A DNA stretch of 64,000 bases from Notospermus geniculatus (Eukaryota; Nemertea; Pilidiophora; Heteronemertea; Lineidae). A program made the translations under genes and the position numbers. Below are positions 9,992 to 21,386 of the stretch, piece after piece (position 1 is the first letter of the stretch; every line of letters begins with the position of its first letter). The DNA lies in contig NMRB01002032.1 in the NCBI GenBank assembly GCA_002633025.1, positions 3,863 through 67,862 on the forward strand. The letters run 5' to 3'. The notes under the pieces are model-generated. The model saw nothing but the letters and a program-made list of their open reading frames with translations, was not told the origin of the DNA and ran no database searches.

Positions 9992-11359
9992 TGGTCTGTG
10001 TGCGTGTCGACCGACCTTTATGCGACTGTTCTCGCGCTCCCTAAGGACATTACAAACACACAAACACAGCTTTGATTTCAAATGACGTGGAGAAGTTAGG
10101 CAGCCTTGATTTTTTAAGTCGAGCGCTCGTCGAGATAATTAAGATTTCTGCAATGAAGTGAATCCTTTTTCCAGCCAGAGCGTATTTTTCTACCTACTTT
10201 AACTAGCGTCCGATTCCTCAACTAGCCTATATAGTATTGCTGAAGTGCTTATTTTACAGTGAAACTATTTCCATAGCTACATACTGATATCAATAACAAA
10301 TGTTATGTTGTAAAATTGTCATCAAAATAAATTAAGTACATCGGCTCGTGAATCACGGAGAAAATGTACGGAGTTCGTGTTGCAAACCTAAGGCCACAAT
10401 TATTTTATTTGTTGTTTTACGGATTTTTTCCCCTGGAAACCCCTGAGAGGAGGGAGGAAAATAAAAATAAAAATAACTTCTCCATTTGGTTTTCGCGGAA
10501 ACCTTGACAGGAGGGTGGAAAATAAATATAAAAATAATTGTAATCATTTGATTATTTTTATTATATTTGTCAAAGCATGTAACAGGCGGCTATGAAAAAA
10601 ATAAAAATGTACAAAAATATAATAAAATTCACTCAATGAATGGGAACGAGAATGATTGTTGCAACCGCTGTGATTTATTTTCGTCAGGCAAGGTTCGTCC
10701 AGCATGTCGGCGGTAGAAAAATAAAGGGTTTTTTCCCATTATTTTTATTTTTATTGATCGGATAATCAGTTTTTGGGCGGCGGCAAAAAAATAATGCCAT
10801 TTTTTCAATTATTTTTATTTTCCAAAATCGGAAAAAAAAGTGCGGCGGATCCGTAAAACAAGAAATAAAATAAGTGTCGCCTATACGTAGATTTCCTGGG
10901 AGTCCGCGCCAATACGATCTTCCTATGCTGGCTGTACAATCTAACGAATCGCCCTGCAAGGTTACGGTGGAATGGGGTACACCCAGGTGCAGAGTATTGT
11001 CCACCACCCCTCCCAGCGTAACGAGTTACATTCATTGACATCAAAATCGATTTCGTACATGTAGCATCGTTTCCGCACGCCTCTAGCCTGCTGAATGGGC
11101 TGATGACAAACGTCCGCCGGGCCCGAAAGACATTCACAATTTGCCTACCCAAACAATAGAAATAATTCAATACTAACCACATGACATACTATAGCCAATC
11201 ATACACGCAATACAAGTTATCCCAACAGACCTCAAAAATACAGCGCTAACGACGGTATTGGCGAGGACTCTCTGTGGTATCGAGTTTCCCTTCACCACAT
11301 AAAAAAATGCGATGAAATTGTGGCTGGAAACGGAGCAGAAGCGAGCAAAAATAACTTTT
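9992..11359. other. AT-rich intergenic DNA with A/T runs, no gene
   Basis: No coding region was supported. From 10430 to 10880 there are several AAAATAAAAATAAAAAT-type runs on both strands with GGAGGGAGG and GGCGGCGG patches, which look like a decayed inverted repeat. The open frames here are low-complexity. Confidence 0.4.
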
Positions 11360-11759
11360 TTAAAGGGAGACATCCGAAAGATATTGCCCGGCGGGCACTA
11401 GTTGTTATTGTTTTGATTAGCGCACAGCGCCGTCTGTTAATCAGCGGTGACACTACGCTATGGCACAGGCCCCTGGAGAGCTATCAGTGAGTTTAGAACA
11501 CGTATCTAACCAAAAAACACTAGTTTGTAAAAAACACACCCCGAGCTCACGAATTCGTGAGCTCGGGGTGTGTTTTTAGATACGTGTTGTGTTTTTTAGA
11601 TACGTTTGGTTAGGTACGTGTTCTAAACTCACTGATAGCTCTCCAGGGGCCTGTGCCATAGCGTAGTGTCACCGTTGATTAACAGACGGCGCTGTGCGCT
11701 AATCAAAACAAAAACAACTAGTGCCCGCCGGGCAATATGTTTCGGATTTCTCCCTTTAA
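11360..11759. mobile_element. TTAA-target long-arm MITE, family B, copy 3 (uninterrupted)
   Basis: Flanked by TTAA, with arms starting AAAGGGAGACATCCGAAAGA and ending TTTCGGATTTCTCCCTTT. The central palindrome is GAGCTCACGAATTCGTGAGCTC. This copy serves as the reference for the nested insertion at 9127-9447. Confidence 0.75.
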
Positions 11760-11943
11760 TCAAACGTCGTTTGAAGTACAGATTCAGCGGTAAGAAACCG
11801 TCCTGTGAAAAATTTACACTGTACACGTATGAAATCCTGTACATAAAGAAATTTGACGCCAAAGAGATTAAAATGTAGAAGGTATAAAAAAGTTATCACA
11901 TCCATAACCTCCGATGAATATCATGCTGTATAATGCACTTTAG

Positions 11944-12172
11944 TAAAGCCCGTGTCACATTGTCCCGAAGTTGACACCCGATGGCCATACGAATTATGGA
12001 AACTTTTGGAAATCTTACTGATACGTGCCAGCCTGAAGAAGACCCCGGTTGGGATCGAAAATTTGCAAGATTCTGAAAGTTGACTTCGGGGCCATCTTCA
12101 CGTGAAATTCAAAATTCAATATTCGTGTGGCCATCGGGTGTCTAATTTCGGGACAGTGTGACACGGGCTTAA
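11944..12172. mobile_element. PIF/Harbinger-like MITE with TAA target duplication
   Basis: The inverted ends AGCCCGTGTCACATTGTCCC and the complementary GGGACAGTGTGACACGGGCT are each flanked by TAA. Inner arms ACACCCGATGGCCATACGAA and the complementary TTCGTGTGGCCATCGGGTGT extend the fold. A 3-bp TAA/TTA duplication is characteristic of PIF/Harbinger elements. Confidence 0.7.
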
Positions 12173-12208
12173 TGAACTTTGGAAGGTTCACCGTCTTTGT
12201 CGGTCCCG

Positions 12209-12378
12209 GTGTAATATCTGCCAGTGTTCCCCATCTGTGTGTTTCTCTCCTATTTTCTGACGGAATAAGCGGCGATTTGACAATATGGGGACACACAGAG
12301 AAACATGTCGATCTATCTGCCAGCGTTTCGCAAACAATAGGGGGGAGACACTCACAGAAACACTGGCAGATATAACAC
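12209..12378. mobile_element. MITE with GTGTAATATCTGCCAGTG ends
   Basis: The left end GTGTAATATCTGCCAGTGTT is inverted at the right end as CACTGGCAGATATAACAC. Internally CACAGAGAAACA and TGTGTTTCTCT repeat in inverted orientation. It is related to the insertion at 211-367. Confidence 0.55.
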
Positions 12379-13096
12379 TTGCTTGGATCTTTTTCTTGAG
12401 TTCTATTCTACACAACGGGCAAGAGCTTTTTATTTCGTTAAAGCCCGAAATTCATTGAACAAAGTTCATTTGATACATTCAAATAGTCCAGTAAAAGTAC
12501 GGAAAAGCTATAACAAATTGCACTATTGCAGAATTCGTTATAAACTGCTTAGATTTGACTAAAAGCTGAGGTTGTTCGGGGAAATTCTCAGAGATGGAGG
12601 TAGCCGATAATTAACTGAATGTGATCTAAATGTACAAGCTTTCCATGAATTTAAATACATCTGTACATGTAATTGCTGGCCTGTTGGTTTGAAAGCGCGA
12701 GTCCAGTGCGTTCTCTTAGAGTCTGAATTGTTGTCCGGTCTGGTTTACTTGTTCATATACGTTGACAGCGGCACCTCACATTGTTACGTGTAGTTATTTG
12801 ACACTGCAACATAAGTTTGCCGTTACTTTTTCCTGATCTAAAATTTCGCTCGCCCCAAAACAGTTCAATGCTTTCAGACGCTAAATTATTTGTCTCTTGA
12901 GTTCTTCTAATTTTTGTTGTGAATAAGCATATAATCATATCAAGAATTTAAGATATATGTTTAACCATAAATATATTTATGATTTGGCTGCAAAGTAACC
13001 TCCTGCGCACTTATTCGACTACAAATTCAGCAGCATCGTTTTCTGAATTACGTTGATCAGAGAGGATTCACACCAGAACGAAGGCGGAAGTACGAA
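12379..13096. other. Intergenic, nothing recognised
   Basis: No splice-consistent exon, inverted repeat or RNA gene was found in this stretch. Confidence 0.4.
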
Positions 13097-13167
13097 TCAA
13101 CATTTATTGATGACGTCATCAACATTTGTGAATGACTTCATCAACATTTGTTGATGACGTCATTAAC
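13097..13167. repeat. Three ~23-bp tandem units centred on TGACGTCA
   Basis: The unit TCAACATTTGTTGATGACGT occurs three times in a row with small changes. Units 1 and 3 contain the perfect palindrome TGACGTCA, the CREB/ATF consensus; unit 2 has TGACTTCA. No nearby gene is recognised, so a regulatory role is only possible. Confidence 0.5.
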
Positions 13168-14779
13168 TTTTATCGATGAGAGTGACAAATTAAGTTTGAC
13201 GTCCACTAATTTGTTCGGCAGATGCATAACAAGCTGTACGCTCGGCCCCAGCGTTTAGTTCCACGCCACCTAGGAGCGCGGGTAACGTAGTGGGTAGCGG
13301 TTCGAAACTGCGGAAGGAGTTTAAACAAGCTGCAGACGCTACAAACCTTCAAAAAATTCAAGTCAAAGGCAATTCGTACTCGTCCGCGGAGTTCCGTTGT
13401 TTCTTCTGGTGCAAAACTTCTCTATACTATTATCAGCAGGCCATGTTAAATTTCTCCCACTCAAATGAATGCTTCTGAAATGCGACAAACATGTACACTG
13501 CCAAACAAGAGTGACAGATTCGGCTATTTTCCTCTATTGAGCTGTTTTCCTCTATTGAAAAGTCATGCTCTCTTTATAGCTGTCTATTTCATGGAAACAC
13601 TGAGATATGGGCAACACTAAAAAATGTTACACCATGCCGTAAAGTTAAAAACCTTGGTTTAACTTCCGCTGTACCTCATTTAATTAGATACATGTAACTG
13701 AAGAACGACTGCACTGATTGATCTTATGTCCTGGTGACTATTGATACTGGGTAGGGCAAGGTTCCTTACGGCTCCCCATACAATATGGCCTCCACGATTA
13801 TCATCTTGATTATGTTTCTGATCCAGGCTACAATAAAAAAATGCTTTCACCATTTATCATTGATCTCACCGTTTGATGGTGTAGTGGGGTCGGGTAGGGC
13901 AAGGATCTTTTCGATGATCGGTACGGTCGTCATGACCACCATATTGATTTTGATTTCCGCTCATTAATTCTTTCATCAATTGATTTCATCTTTCTCTATC
14001 ATAAATCACGAAGTCCAATTCCAAATTCCCAGAAACCCAGCTGCCGGGCTATAGATATGTAAAAGGCAGATATTTTATATTCAACTTCAATAAAGATCGG
14101 AAAATGATACGGTTCTACACCAAAATAGGAGTTGCAAGGTCACAGAGACCTGGATTAGCCCCTGGGATCTAGGTTGTCCAACATTGTTATATCGTCAGTG
14201 CCAGGACTTCGATTCGAAGATACATACGTGTATATCAACAGCCATGCCTTGTGGTCAGCAATGCCGACCATTACCATGAGAAGAAGCTGGACCCCGACAA
14301 TGCCAGACTTCTCTGACCTAAAATAGCAGCGATTTTGGTATGTTTTGGTGGGTGCATTTGGGTGGGTGTGAAAAGAATCCCATTGTGGAATTGTACAAGT
14401 GCCCACCCTGAGAGCAGTACATTGTACGTCGCCTACATGTACATGTACATTGTAATTAAGTAAGTGATTACTATGATCGATTTCTTTGACTTGCCTCTGC
14501 TCTCTCAGCCTGTCCGTATTAATTATTGGCAGACAAGATATTTGTGGATTTTTTTCTACATCAGATTTTTCTGCAATCAATGAATGGCAGATGTAACGAT
14601 TTTGGGACGAGGAGCGAAGATGTATTGGCATTCATTAGACGACCAGTCAGTGATTCGGAAAACAATGTTTACATTTTGATGTGTGTAGTTTATCTTGCGG
14701 CCAGAATGTCAATCATGAAGACTTATTCGCCCGAGCTTCAAGCCTAGTGTATAGTGAGACCATGGTTCCTATGATCGGT
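13168..14779. other. Intergenic, no supported gene
   Basis: Open frames of 60-158 codons exist on both strands but show no recognisable family, splice signals or matching copy. Around 13740-13965 two stretches carrying GGGTAGGGCAAGG and a GATCGGTACGGTC motif look like a decayed repeat. Confidence 0.35.
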
Positions 14780-14880
14780 CAACCTCGTACCCAGGGCTTG
14801 GTGCGCTCCTGGGCTCTGGGTTGACGCTTGCGAGTGGTCCGAGGTTGTCTGAGCGAACAAAATCCCTGGGGACGAGGTTG
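14780..14880. mobile_element. Hairpin MITE with CAACCTCGTACCCAGGG ends
   Basis: The left end CAACCTCGTACCCAGGGCTT is inverted at the right end as CCCTGGGGACGAGGTTG. The whole is about 100 bp. Confidence 0.55.
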
Positions 14881-15536
14881 ATGATCGGTGCGACTCGATA
14901 TTCAATATGGCCGCCATGACAACCATACTTGTTGTCCTCCTAAACCGGGGAGCATTCCGAAGCCGCCTGCTGGCCAATCGAAGAATTAGACTGGGCTGAT
15001 ATTTAGTTCAGTAGATCATTTGACAAAGGGGTAGGCATGCACTTAGGTTTAGGTCAATCAGTCACCGTTCAGCAGTTACAAAATGTGCCAGGCACAGACA
15101 ACGAATAACAGACGACGACGACAACCTACGGACGTGTTACGTGATGGTAAAAGCGCCTGAGGTTATCTAGGAAATTTAGGATTGCCAACCACAGTTCTTT
15201 AGGTGAGTTAGGTAATTGGGACGGCGCTTTATTTTTGTTCTGATGCATTTTTTCTGAATTGTGACCACTTTGTTGGCGTTTGATCGGCAATCGCAGACCG
15301 TAGTCTAAGGAGAAAACAATGGTAAATTTATTAGAGACGTGTATCTTTGGTTTGCAATGATGTCATTCGTCAGAAATACAAAATGACGGCACGGTGATCT
15401 CCACTGCTGCAGCAAGTTCCTGATAGGTTTCAGCCTCTCACCTTAAGCAACGCACCAATCAGGAAGGCTGCAGAAATAGTGTGTCCTAGAAAGAACTGTG
15501 AGCATTAAAATGGAATAAAACGGTCAGTAGTTGGCC
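14881..15536. other. Intergenic with a decayed Helitron-like 3' fragment
   Basis: Around 15060-15130 a GTTACAAAATGTGCCAGGC stretch followed by GACGACGACGAC resembles the 3' part of the repeat at 26268-27195. Nothing else was recognised. Confidence 0.35.
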
Positions 15537-15590
15537 TTCGGATTCGCTCGGATCGCATGTGGATTTTTGCCTGTCGTCTAAACGGCCCTT
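15537..15590. mobile_element. Solo right end of the CGTTTAGACGACA MITE
   Basis: The sequence from GGATTCGCTCGGATCGCATG to GTCGTCTAAACGGCCCT equals the right end of the elements at 34831-35099 and 43314-43572. The left end is missing, so this is a truncated copy. Confidence 0.5.
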
Positions 15591-16106
15591 GTGTAATTTT
15601 ATTCCATTCCAATTCTCAGTTCCTTGTGGGACACACTGTGCAGTCAATGTTGGTGATTACAGTGGCTGTTTAGCGGTGAGTTCAATGGTAACAACCGCAA
15701 TGCACCCCAGGCATTGGATTACACTGGGGGCCTGCTTGATCCATAGCCATCCATCATCTTTAACTACACGGGGTGAGGTTCCAGTTAGCAAGGACTCTTG
15801 GGAGAAGGAGACATCCGCATATTTTATAGGAGATCGTGTTGTCTTCAGCAGTCGCAGTTGAGCACATCAGTCCAATGGAGTAGAGTCCATCATCATTGGT
15901 TCTGCTCCGACATTGGACTTTCAACAGGAGAGTCTGTCAGTGGCTGCAAAGGAATGAATAGATACGATGATTAATAATACAGACACTTAATGAGTCCTTA
16001 CGAAGATACCAACGACCAGCCTATCTTTTGAACATGATACCAGTTTTATTACAGCTGCTTGGGTTGCAAAGGTTTATAATGAAAGAAGAAACTAGTGCTA
16101 CTCGTT
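15591..16106. other. Intergenic, no supported gene
   Basis: A 100-codon open frame begins inside the MITE end at 15559 and shows no family features. No other structure was seen. Confidence 0.35.
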
Positions 16107-16328
16107 TTAAAGGGCCTCTAGAGGCAGCTTTTTAGTACATATTGATATGATTACTAGCAGAGAATTGATGGCATGAGGGTCCAACTTGGGCATCATTTTT
16201 GAAGTAAAACTTCATCAATGTCAAAATTTTATCCACAATTCATGAGTTCATGGTTACTAGCGCCACCTGTTGTATGGTCACAGTACTGTTAGTAGCCCAA
16301 TAGCAAGCTGCCTCTAGAGGCCCTTTAA
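16107..16328. mobile_element. TTAA-target MITE, family C
   Basis: Flanked by TTAA, with perfect inverted ends AGGGCCTCTAGAGGCAGCTT and AAGCTGCCTCTAGAGGCCCT. The interior has no internal palindromes of note. Confidence 0.7.
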
Positions 16329-16705
16329 GCGCACCAAGGCAGTTGTTTGACGACTGATGGCGCTGTCATCTTTCCTGATGCAACTGAACAGCTAACGAAA
16401 TGGCGGCGGCGACCAACCAACGACAGAAGTCAGGCTTATTCGCCAATATTTTCCTACTACATTGTACCACGGACCTGTATAGGTCCGTGATTTTACATGT
16501 ACGCCGGCGCCGGAACCGCAACTCGGCAGAATGGAGGCTGCCATAGCCACGACAGACAGCGCTGATTGGTCATTAGTGTTTAAAACATTTTGGGAAATAG
16601 TTTACGGCAGCTCTTTCCACTTGTCGCCGCAGGGGGAGGCTACCTACCTCTGATGGACGAAAGCCGGAAGCATTCACTACAATAGTCGACTCGACAATAC
16701 CCTCG

Positions 16706-17093
16706 CTGTAAAAACGAATGGGCTCGAGAGACCCATGATTTTGTCCACTACCTGGACACATGGGTTTTGAAACGTGTTCAATGGAGAATGGGTCATGGTG
16801 CCCAGAATATTTGTTCTTCGAGCCTGAAACGGACATGTCTATAGGTTCCAGTAACCCATAATGAGAGTTTCATAGGTCACTTTGGCCCATCTACGAATGC
16901 TACCGTGGGGTGTTGGCACCCATGAGCAGCAATAGTAGATGGGCCAAAGTGACCTGTGAAACTGGTCATTATGGGTTACTGGAACCTAAGGACCTCCTCG
17001 TTTCAGCTCGAAGAACAAATATTCTGGGTACCATGGACCCATTCTCATCTCAAACCCACGTGTCCAGGTAGTGGACAAAATGGTTTTTACAGT
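16706..17093. mobile_element. Long imperfect palindrome, 390 bp
   Basis: The arms fold over nearly their whole length: CTGTAAAAAC with GTTTTTACAG at the rim, TTTTGTCCACTACCTGGACA with its complement, GAACAAATATTCTGGG and GGTTCCAGTAACCCATAATG with their inverses, and GGTCACTTTGGCCCATCTAC near the centre. The loop is about 35 bp (16895-16930). It is a MITE or a recently formed inverted duplication; no target duplication was recognised. Confidence 0.6.
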
Positions 17094-18229
17094 GCTTATG
17101 TTACATGTAGGCTACTAGCTACATGTAGCTATCGAAGTGTGTTTTAAAAGAAATTTCAGAAAAATATCCTCTTGACAAGTGTTGCTGCGAAGTACTGTTG
17201 AAAAGACTATTGTTGTGACTGACGTCGACCATTGTCCTGCAGCATACATGTATCTCATGGAAAAAGACCTTTTATGGAGATTCCTGTTTCTAGCCTTTAG
17301 CACACGCAGCGCTGCGGTGAGTGGAGATTTCGTCCCCGACGAAGAAGTATCCACTTGACGCAGCGTGTGCCGTGGGTTTTTTTACATGCAAAGCCTCCCA
17401 AGAACGTGCAGATCCGCAGGTTGACTGGTTCCTTAACCAGTCAGATGGCCGCATACTGCCCTTGCGGGCTACGGTTTTGTGACTGGTGTCACGAATCTCA
17501 GAGCTGCAAGCGTTGGTGTGCGGAGAACGCCGTAGTCACGCCGCAGGGAGGTGTGACGTTTTTCAGCGTGGCCATTTTTCTGTGGACTGTAACTCCCATT
17601 TTTTTGGAACACACTGGAAACAGATTCAGTATTTCTCTGTGTGTCGGCCATCGTCAACTCAAGCCTTATTCCGTCAATCTAATACCACCCTGGCACACGG
17701 GCCACACTGAAAAAAGTTACAGCGGCGATCCGTGGCGCAGTCATTTGCCAGTGTCGTTTGAAACTGACTCCGGTGAATAAGCTGCATGGACAGTGTGCGG
17801 CCAGGTTTACGGACCAGCAAGTGCTGCGTCGCTCTGCGGATTGTTTTTCCTATCTTTACCATTATTAAACGACACACAACTTAATTATCACGACGTCTAG
17901 AAAGAGACACTTAAACTGGATACAAGTAAACTATTAGTGCCTGTCGAATGTTTAGATACAAACAAATGTAACCAAAAAACCAAGGATTATAAGAATAACG
18001 TTTTCTTTAAAAAGTTATTCATCAATGGAATATTGAAAATATTGCTGCTTTCTGGGCTTGTCATTGGCAGATTTGGAATGTCAAGATGCGCGGGGAGCTA
18101 GATCAAAGGAAAGCCAAAGTCTGTCAAAGCCCGAAACACAACAATTGGACCGTAGGCCTGCTGGGTAATCCTGCGAACAAGGATGGGTGCGCCGTTATTG
18201 TTGATTGTGCAAGCGCGTCGAGTGAATCA
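17094..18229. other. Intergenic with a small hairpin, no supported gene
   Basis: At about 17290-17370 CACACGCAGCGCTGCG faces an inverse GACGCAGCGTGTG. A 141-codon open frame at 17355-17780 has no recognised family and its sequence carries TGACTGGTGTCACG-type palindromes, so it was not called as a gene. Confidence 0.35.
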
Positions 18230-18348
18230 TAAAGCTGCGTACCAGACATCCGGAATGCGGTATACGGGATGCGGAAGCGATATATGTTGTATGCGAAAAT
18301 GCATAGCGACCGCTTCCGCATTCCGGGTATGCGGTAAACGCAGCTTAA
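18230..18348. mobile_element. PIF/Harbinger-like hairpin MITE with TAA target duplication
   Basis: TAA flanks the ends AGCTGCGTACC and ACGCAGCT. The arms hold GGAATGCGGTATACGGGATG and its inverse, with a centre near TATGTTGTATGCGAAAATGC. The member at 38039-38188 has the same architecture. Confidence 0.65.
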
Positions 18349-18852
18349 TTCGCTCTTTTGTTTCCCATTTGAAGGTGGATTATAAAGGCTATGGTAAATC
18401 ATGTACATATAGTTGGTTTTTACCCCACGAATATGTGCTGAGCCTCTAGACTGTCTAGACGCATGCAATAAAATGCTTGGACATACCTATCCGATAAATG
18501 CCAAATTCCACTTAGGAGATCGTGCATGACGGATACATGATGACTCCCAGCATCATAATGATGCCCGATCCAAGGTCCACCGAAAAAACTTCGATGACTT
18601 AGAGGCCGATATTTCGAGTGCATTTACAGAAAGGAAAAGGAAAATACGAAAATTATCGTAAAGACTCTCCATAAGCAGGGAAAGAATAGTGAAAATAAAG
18701 AACGTTGGTCACTATCGCAAAGTAAGAAAAACTCCACAGACAGAAAACTACGTGATTCCTTTGCTATGACGTGAAAGTACAAAGCCAAGTGTGCTACAGT
18801 AACTGGACAGGCATACTCAATGCATGCTCGTAGAAAACACTAAAATGTTTCA

Positions 18853-19599
18853 CTAAATTCTATGTAATCCAGTAACGCGTGCATAAAAATGCCTTGCCTT
18901 TGGTGGTGTCACGCAAGTCTGAAAGAACGCTGCAATATCGCCGCAAAATACCAATACCATATCAAGTAGATGAATGAACGTGAATAATGTATTTTCCAAG
19001 TCTTGTGAAAGAGCATAGGCGGCTATTCCAAATACTGACCAATACATCATCGTCCCGTTGAAATACGCGAATACAGCGTTCCATCGTCTATTGCACGTAC
19101 TGGGGGCCCGGAAAACCCTTGCGCCGATTATTCCTGAAATAAACGCGAGGGGTCCACTCCAGAACCCGGCACACAAAAAATGTAAAGTTGTCTCCACGGA
19201 AAAGTTCAGTACTCCATTCATAAGTAGTCCCAGTCCGACGACTATCTGGGTAGCCGCGCATCGCCGGACACGGCGCAATAGTCGAGTTCGTTCCAACTGC
19301 TCAAATTCCTCGTCATCGGAAGGTATATTGAGCAAAGGACTTGGACAGCTGTAGGCAGCACAACTACTCGGCTTACACTGGACATACTGTTCTGCATTTC
19401 TTTGAATGTTGTTCAAACTGAGGTGTGAGTTCCGTTTTAGGGAATTCACCCTTGCGTTTATCGAGAGACTGTTCGGTGAGAGGTGGTTCACCTTCAAGCC
19501 CTCCGAAGGCAGGCGGGCTGAGTACCCTGATTGCATCACTGTGTGCCTCGGGGTCGCCAGAATGGAGATCCGATTGTCGGCCACCTTTGATTCATCCAT
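18853..19599 (-). CDS. Four-transmembrane protein, MS4A/CD20-like
   Basis: The open frame gives 248 residues from the ATG at 19599. A splice acceptor (TTTATATTTGCAG) ends about 10 bp upstream of that ATG, so a non-coding or short coding 5' exon is likely. The N-terminal third is polar and serine/asparagine-rich and probably cytosolic; an acidic SDDEEFEQLE patch and an RLLRRVRR basic run precede TM1. Four hydrophobic segments follow: near QIVVGLGLLMNGVL, FWSGPLAFISGIIGA, FAYFNGTMMYWSVFGIA and FIHLLDMVLVFCG. The TM2 pattern FW.GPLAFI.SG resembles the MS4A/CD20 tetraspan family, whose members are membrane proteins of often unclear function. The whole four-TM region in one exon is unusual for that family. 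The family call is tentative; that it is a real coding exon is more secure. Confidence 0.6.
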   Translation of the reverse strand: MDESKVADNRISILATPRHTVMQSGYSARLPSEGLKVNHLSPNSLSINARVNSLKRNSHLSLNNIQRNAEQYVQCKPSSCAAYSCPSPLLNIPSDDEEFEQLERTRLLRRVRRCAATQIVVGLGLLMNGVLNFSVETTLHFLCAGFWSGPLAFISGIIGARVFRAPSTCNRRWNAVFAYFNGTMMYWSVFGIAAYALSQDLENTLFTFIHLLDMVLVFCGDIAAFFQTCVTPPKARHFYARVTGLHRI

Positions 19600-20396
19600 T
19601 GGTAATCCCTGCAAATATAAAGGCGACGGAGGATGAGAATCATTCGTCGGAGTAGTGATTGTGTTAAAAATGACATGAAAAATGTCCGGATGAATTCAGT
19701 CCAGGGATGAAACTTCGGGGAAAACAGACAACTTCTGAGAAACATAGACAGTGAAATATGCTTGTAGGTAGGTAGGCCTACCTATGCTGTAACGATAAAA
19801 AGTTGTACGTATCTCAAGTAGGGATTGAGTCGCTTCAGCAACATGATGCCGTAACATTAATGCCACCCCCACCAACTACTGTTGATTAGAATTATTCCGA
19901 GGCTCGGCCCACGTTTTGTTTGGCCTGATTCATTGGCTTTTCATGACGGTACAACTTGAGTGACAGCCTTTGACTGGAGATTGGAAGCCGACTTGCATAT
20001 TGGCTTTGAAATGAAGTTACTCATTACTTCACAACAGTAAGAATGTTTTCACACGCATGACAAGTGCAAGCACTACGGTAATGTATATGGTTTTACAGAC
20101 ACGACTGTACCGGGTCATCTCTGGAAGTATTGCAACTCTTGAATTTTGGACTGCAACTCTGGAGTTGCAACTGTGGAAGTCGGTCTTAATTGAAACACGA
20201 GGCGGCGCTGATGATCATGACATGTACAGTTCCTTTGGAAGCGTCATGCCAGCACGTGTAACTTTTCACACGCACGCAGTTTAAATAATATAAGAGTCCA
20301 ACACAACGTATGGCCAAGTTTGTTTCTTCTATTTGTCCCACCCCATCTCTTTTTTTTGGGGGGGGGGGGGGAGGGTACTCCAGTAATGAGCAGCAA
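19600..20396. other. Upstream of the four-TM gene; G-run, no other gene
   Basis: A run of about 13 G follows TTTTTTTT at 20350-20371. Around 20120-20190 GTTGCAACT-type words repeat, echoed near 20880-20960. No exon could be supported. Confidence 0.35.
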
Positions 20397-20486
20397 GGGC
20401 CGTATGCACAAAACATCTTAAGTGTAAAATTTCCATTATCTTTTGTTTGGAACAATAGTTTAAGGGAAATTTTGTGCATACGGCCC
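20397..20486. mobile_element. Hairpin element of the GGGCCGTATGCA family, short form
   Basis: A 90-bp inverted repeat starts GGGCCGTATGCACAAAACAT and ends TTTTGTGCATACGGCCC. The interior TTTTGTTTGGAACAATAG is the inverse of that in the elements at 36232 and 44711. Confidence 0.65.
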
Positions 20487-21133
20487 CTGGTAATCAACTG
20501 TCCAGGCGTTTTGTTTATGTAGGTCTGTAACGGAATGTATGACGCATTCTTGCCGACAGTGTGACATGATGTATCGTGAATAGTATCAATGCTCCCTTGA
20601 GCAACCTGTTTTCCTGGAGTTTGTTGTCGTATGAAATTCTTGCTCCTCAGGTGATATCCGCGCGACGGTTTCTGCAGACGTCAGCTGCATCGTTGTGTAT
20701 TCAGGTTGCAACACGTTGGGAAACGTAAACGTATGTTGACATCAGCTTGCAGAACCTTACTAATTGTCTGCATGCATATCTAATACTTGATACATGTAGC
20801 TGTACAGTACATGTAAATTCCGGAGTCGACATGACGCTACACATGTGACATCTTTTAGAGACTTGTAGAACTAGTCACTTCCATAGTTGCAATTCCAGAG
20901 TTGTAACAGCACTTCCACAGTTGCAATAATTCCAGAGTTGCACCGTAACACACGACTACGTTTCTCTACCGGGAAAATCATTTCTGGTGCCAGGTTAAGT
21001 TTGATTTGTGCATCTTCCATGGTTTCCTGCAGTAGTATGTAGTTTGACAGCCACGTGTCCAAGTGATACAAATAAGGGCATGGTATCAAACTGCGCATGA
21101 GTGTAAAAGTGACGTATTGACAGCCATGATGTC
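20487..21133. other. Intergenic, no supported gene
   Basis: TACATGTA words and short degenerate TTGCAACTCC-like repeats only. No exon or RNA gene was seen. Confidence 0.35.
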
Positions 21134-21386
21134 TTAAAGGAGTTAGACGCCGAAGTTGTAAACAAGCTGGTTTGTTTACAAATATGGTCGGCAAACTAGT
21201 TTTATTCCTTCGTGCAGGTGGCAGCACCCGTGATCGTTAGACTGGTTCCCGGTCCGATGCAACTCACTCACGATATTCACGTCAGTACATATCCCCGACA
21301 ATAGGTGGCAGCACCGCAGGCGTCCGTGGATAGAGAACCAGTGAGTGAGTGTTTACAACTTCGGCGTCTACATGTAACTCCTTTAA
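21134..21386. mobile_element. TTAA-target MITE, family A, copy 2
   Basis: Flanked by TTAA. The left arm AAAGGAGTTAGACGCCGAAG is matched on the right by the inverse, interrupted by an extra CATGTA (21371-21376), so that CTA-ACTCC becomes CTACATGTAACTCC. The interior is the same as in the element at 4726. Confidence 0.75.

Noticed and set aside
15559-15861. 100-codon open frame starting MDFCLSSKRP
   Set aside because: Its start is the end of a MITE (the same words are translated at 35060), and the rest has no recognisable features.
17355-17780. 141-codon open frame with several cysteines
   Set aside because: No recognised domain, no splice signals in phase, and the DNA contains short inverted repeats typical of a decayed element.
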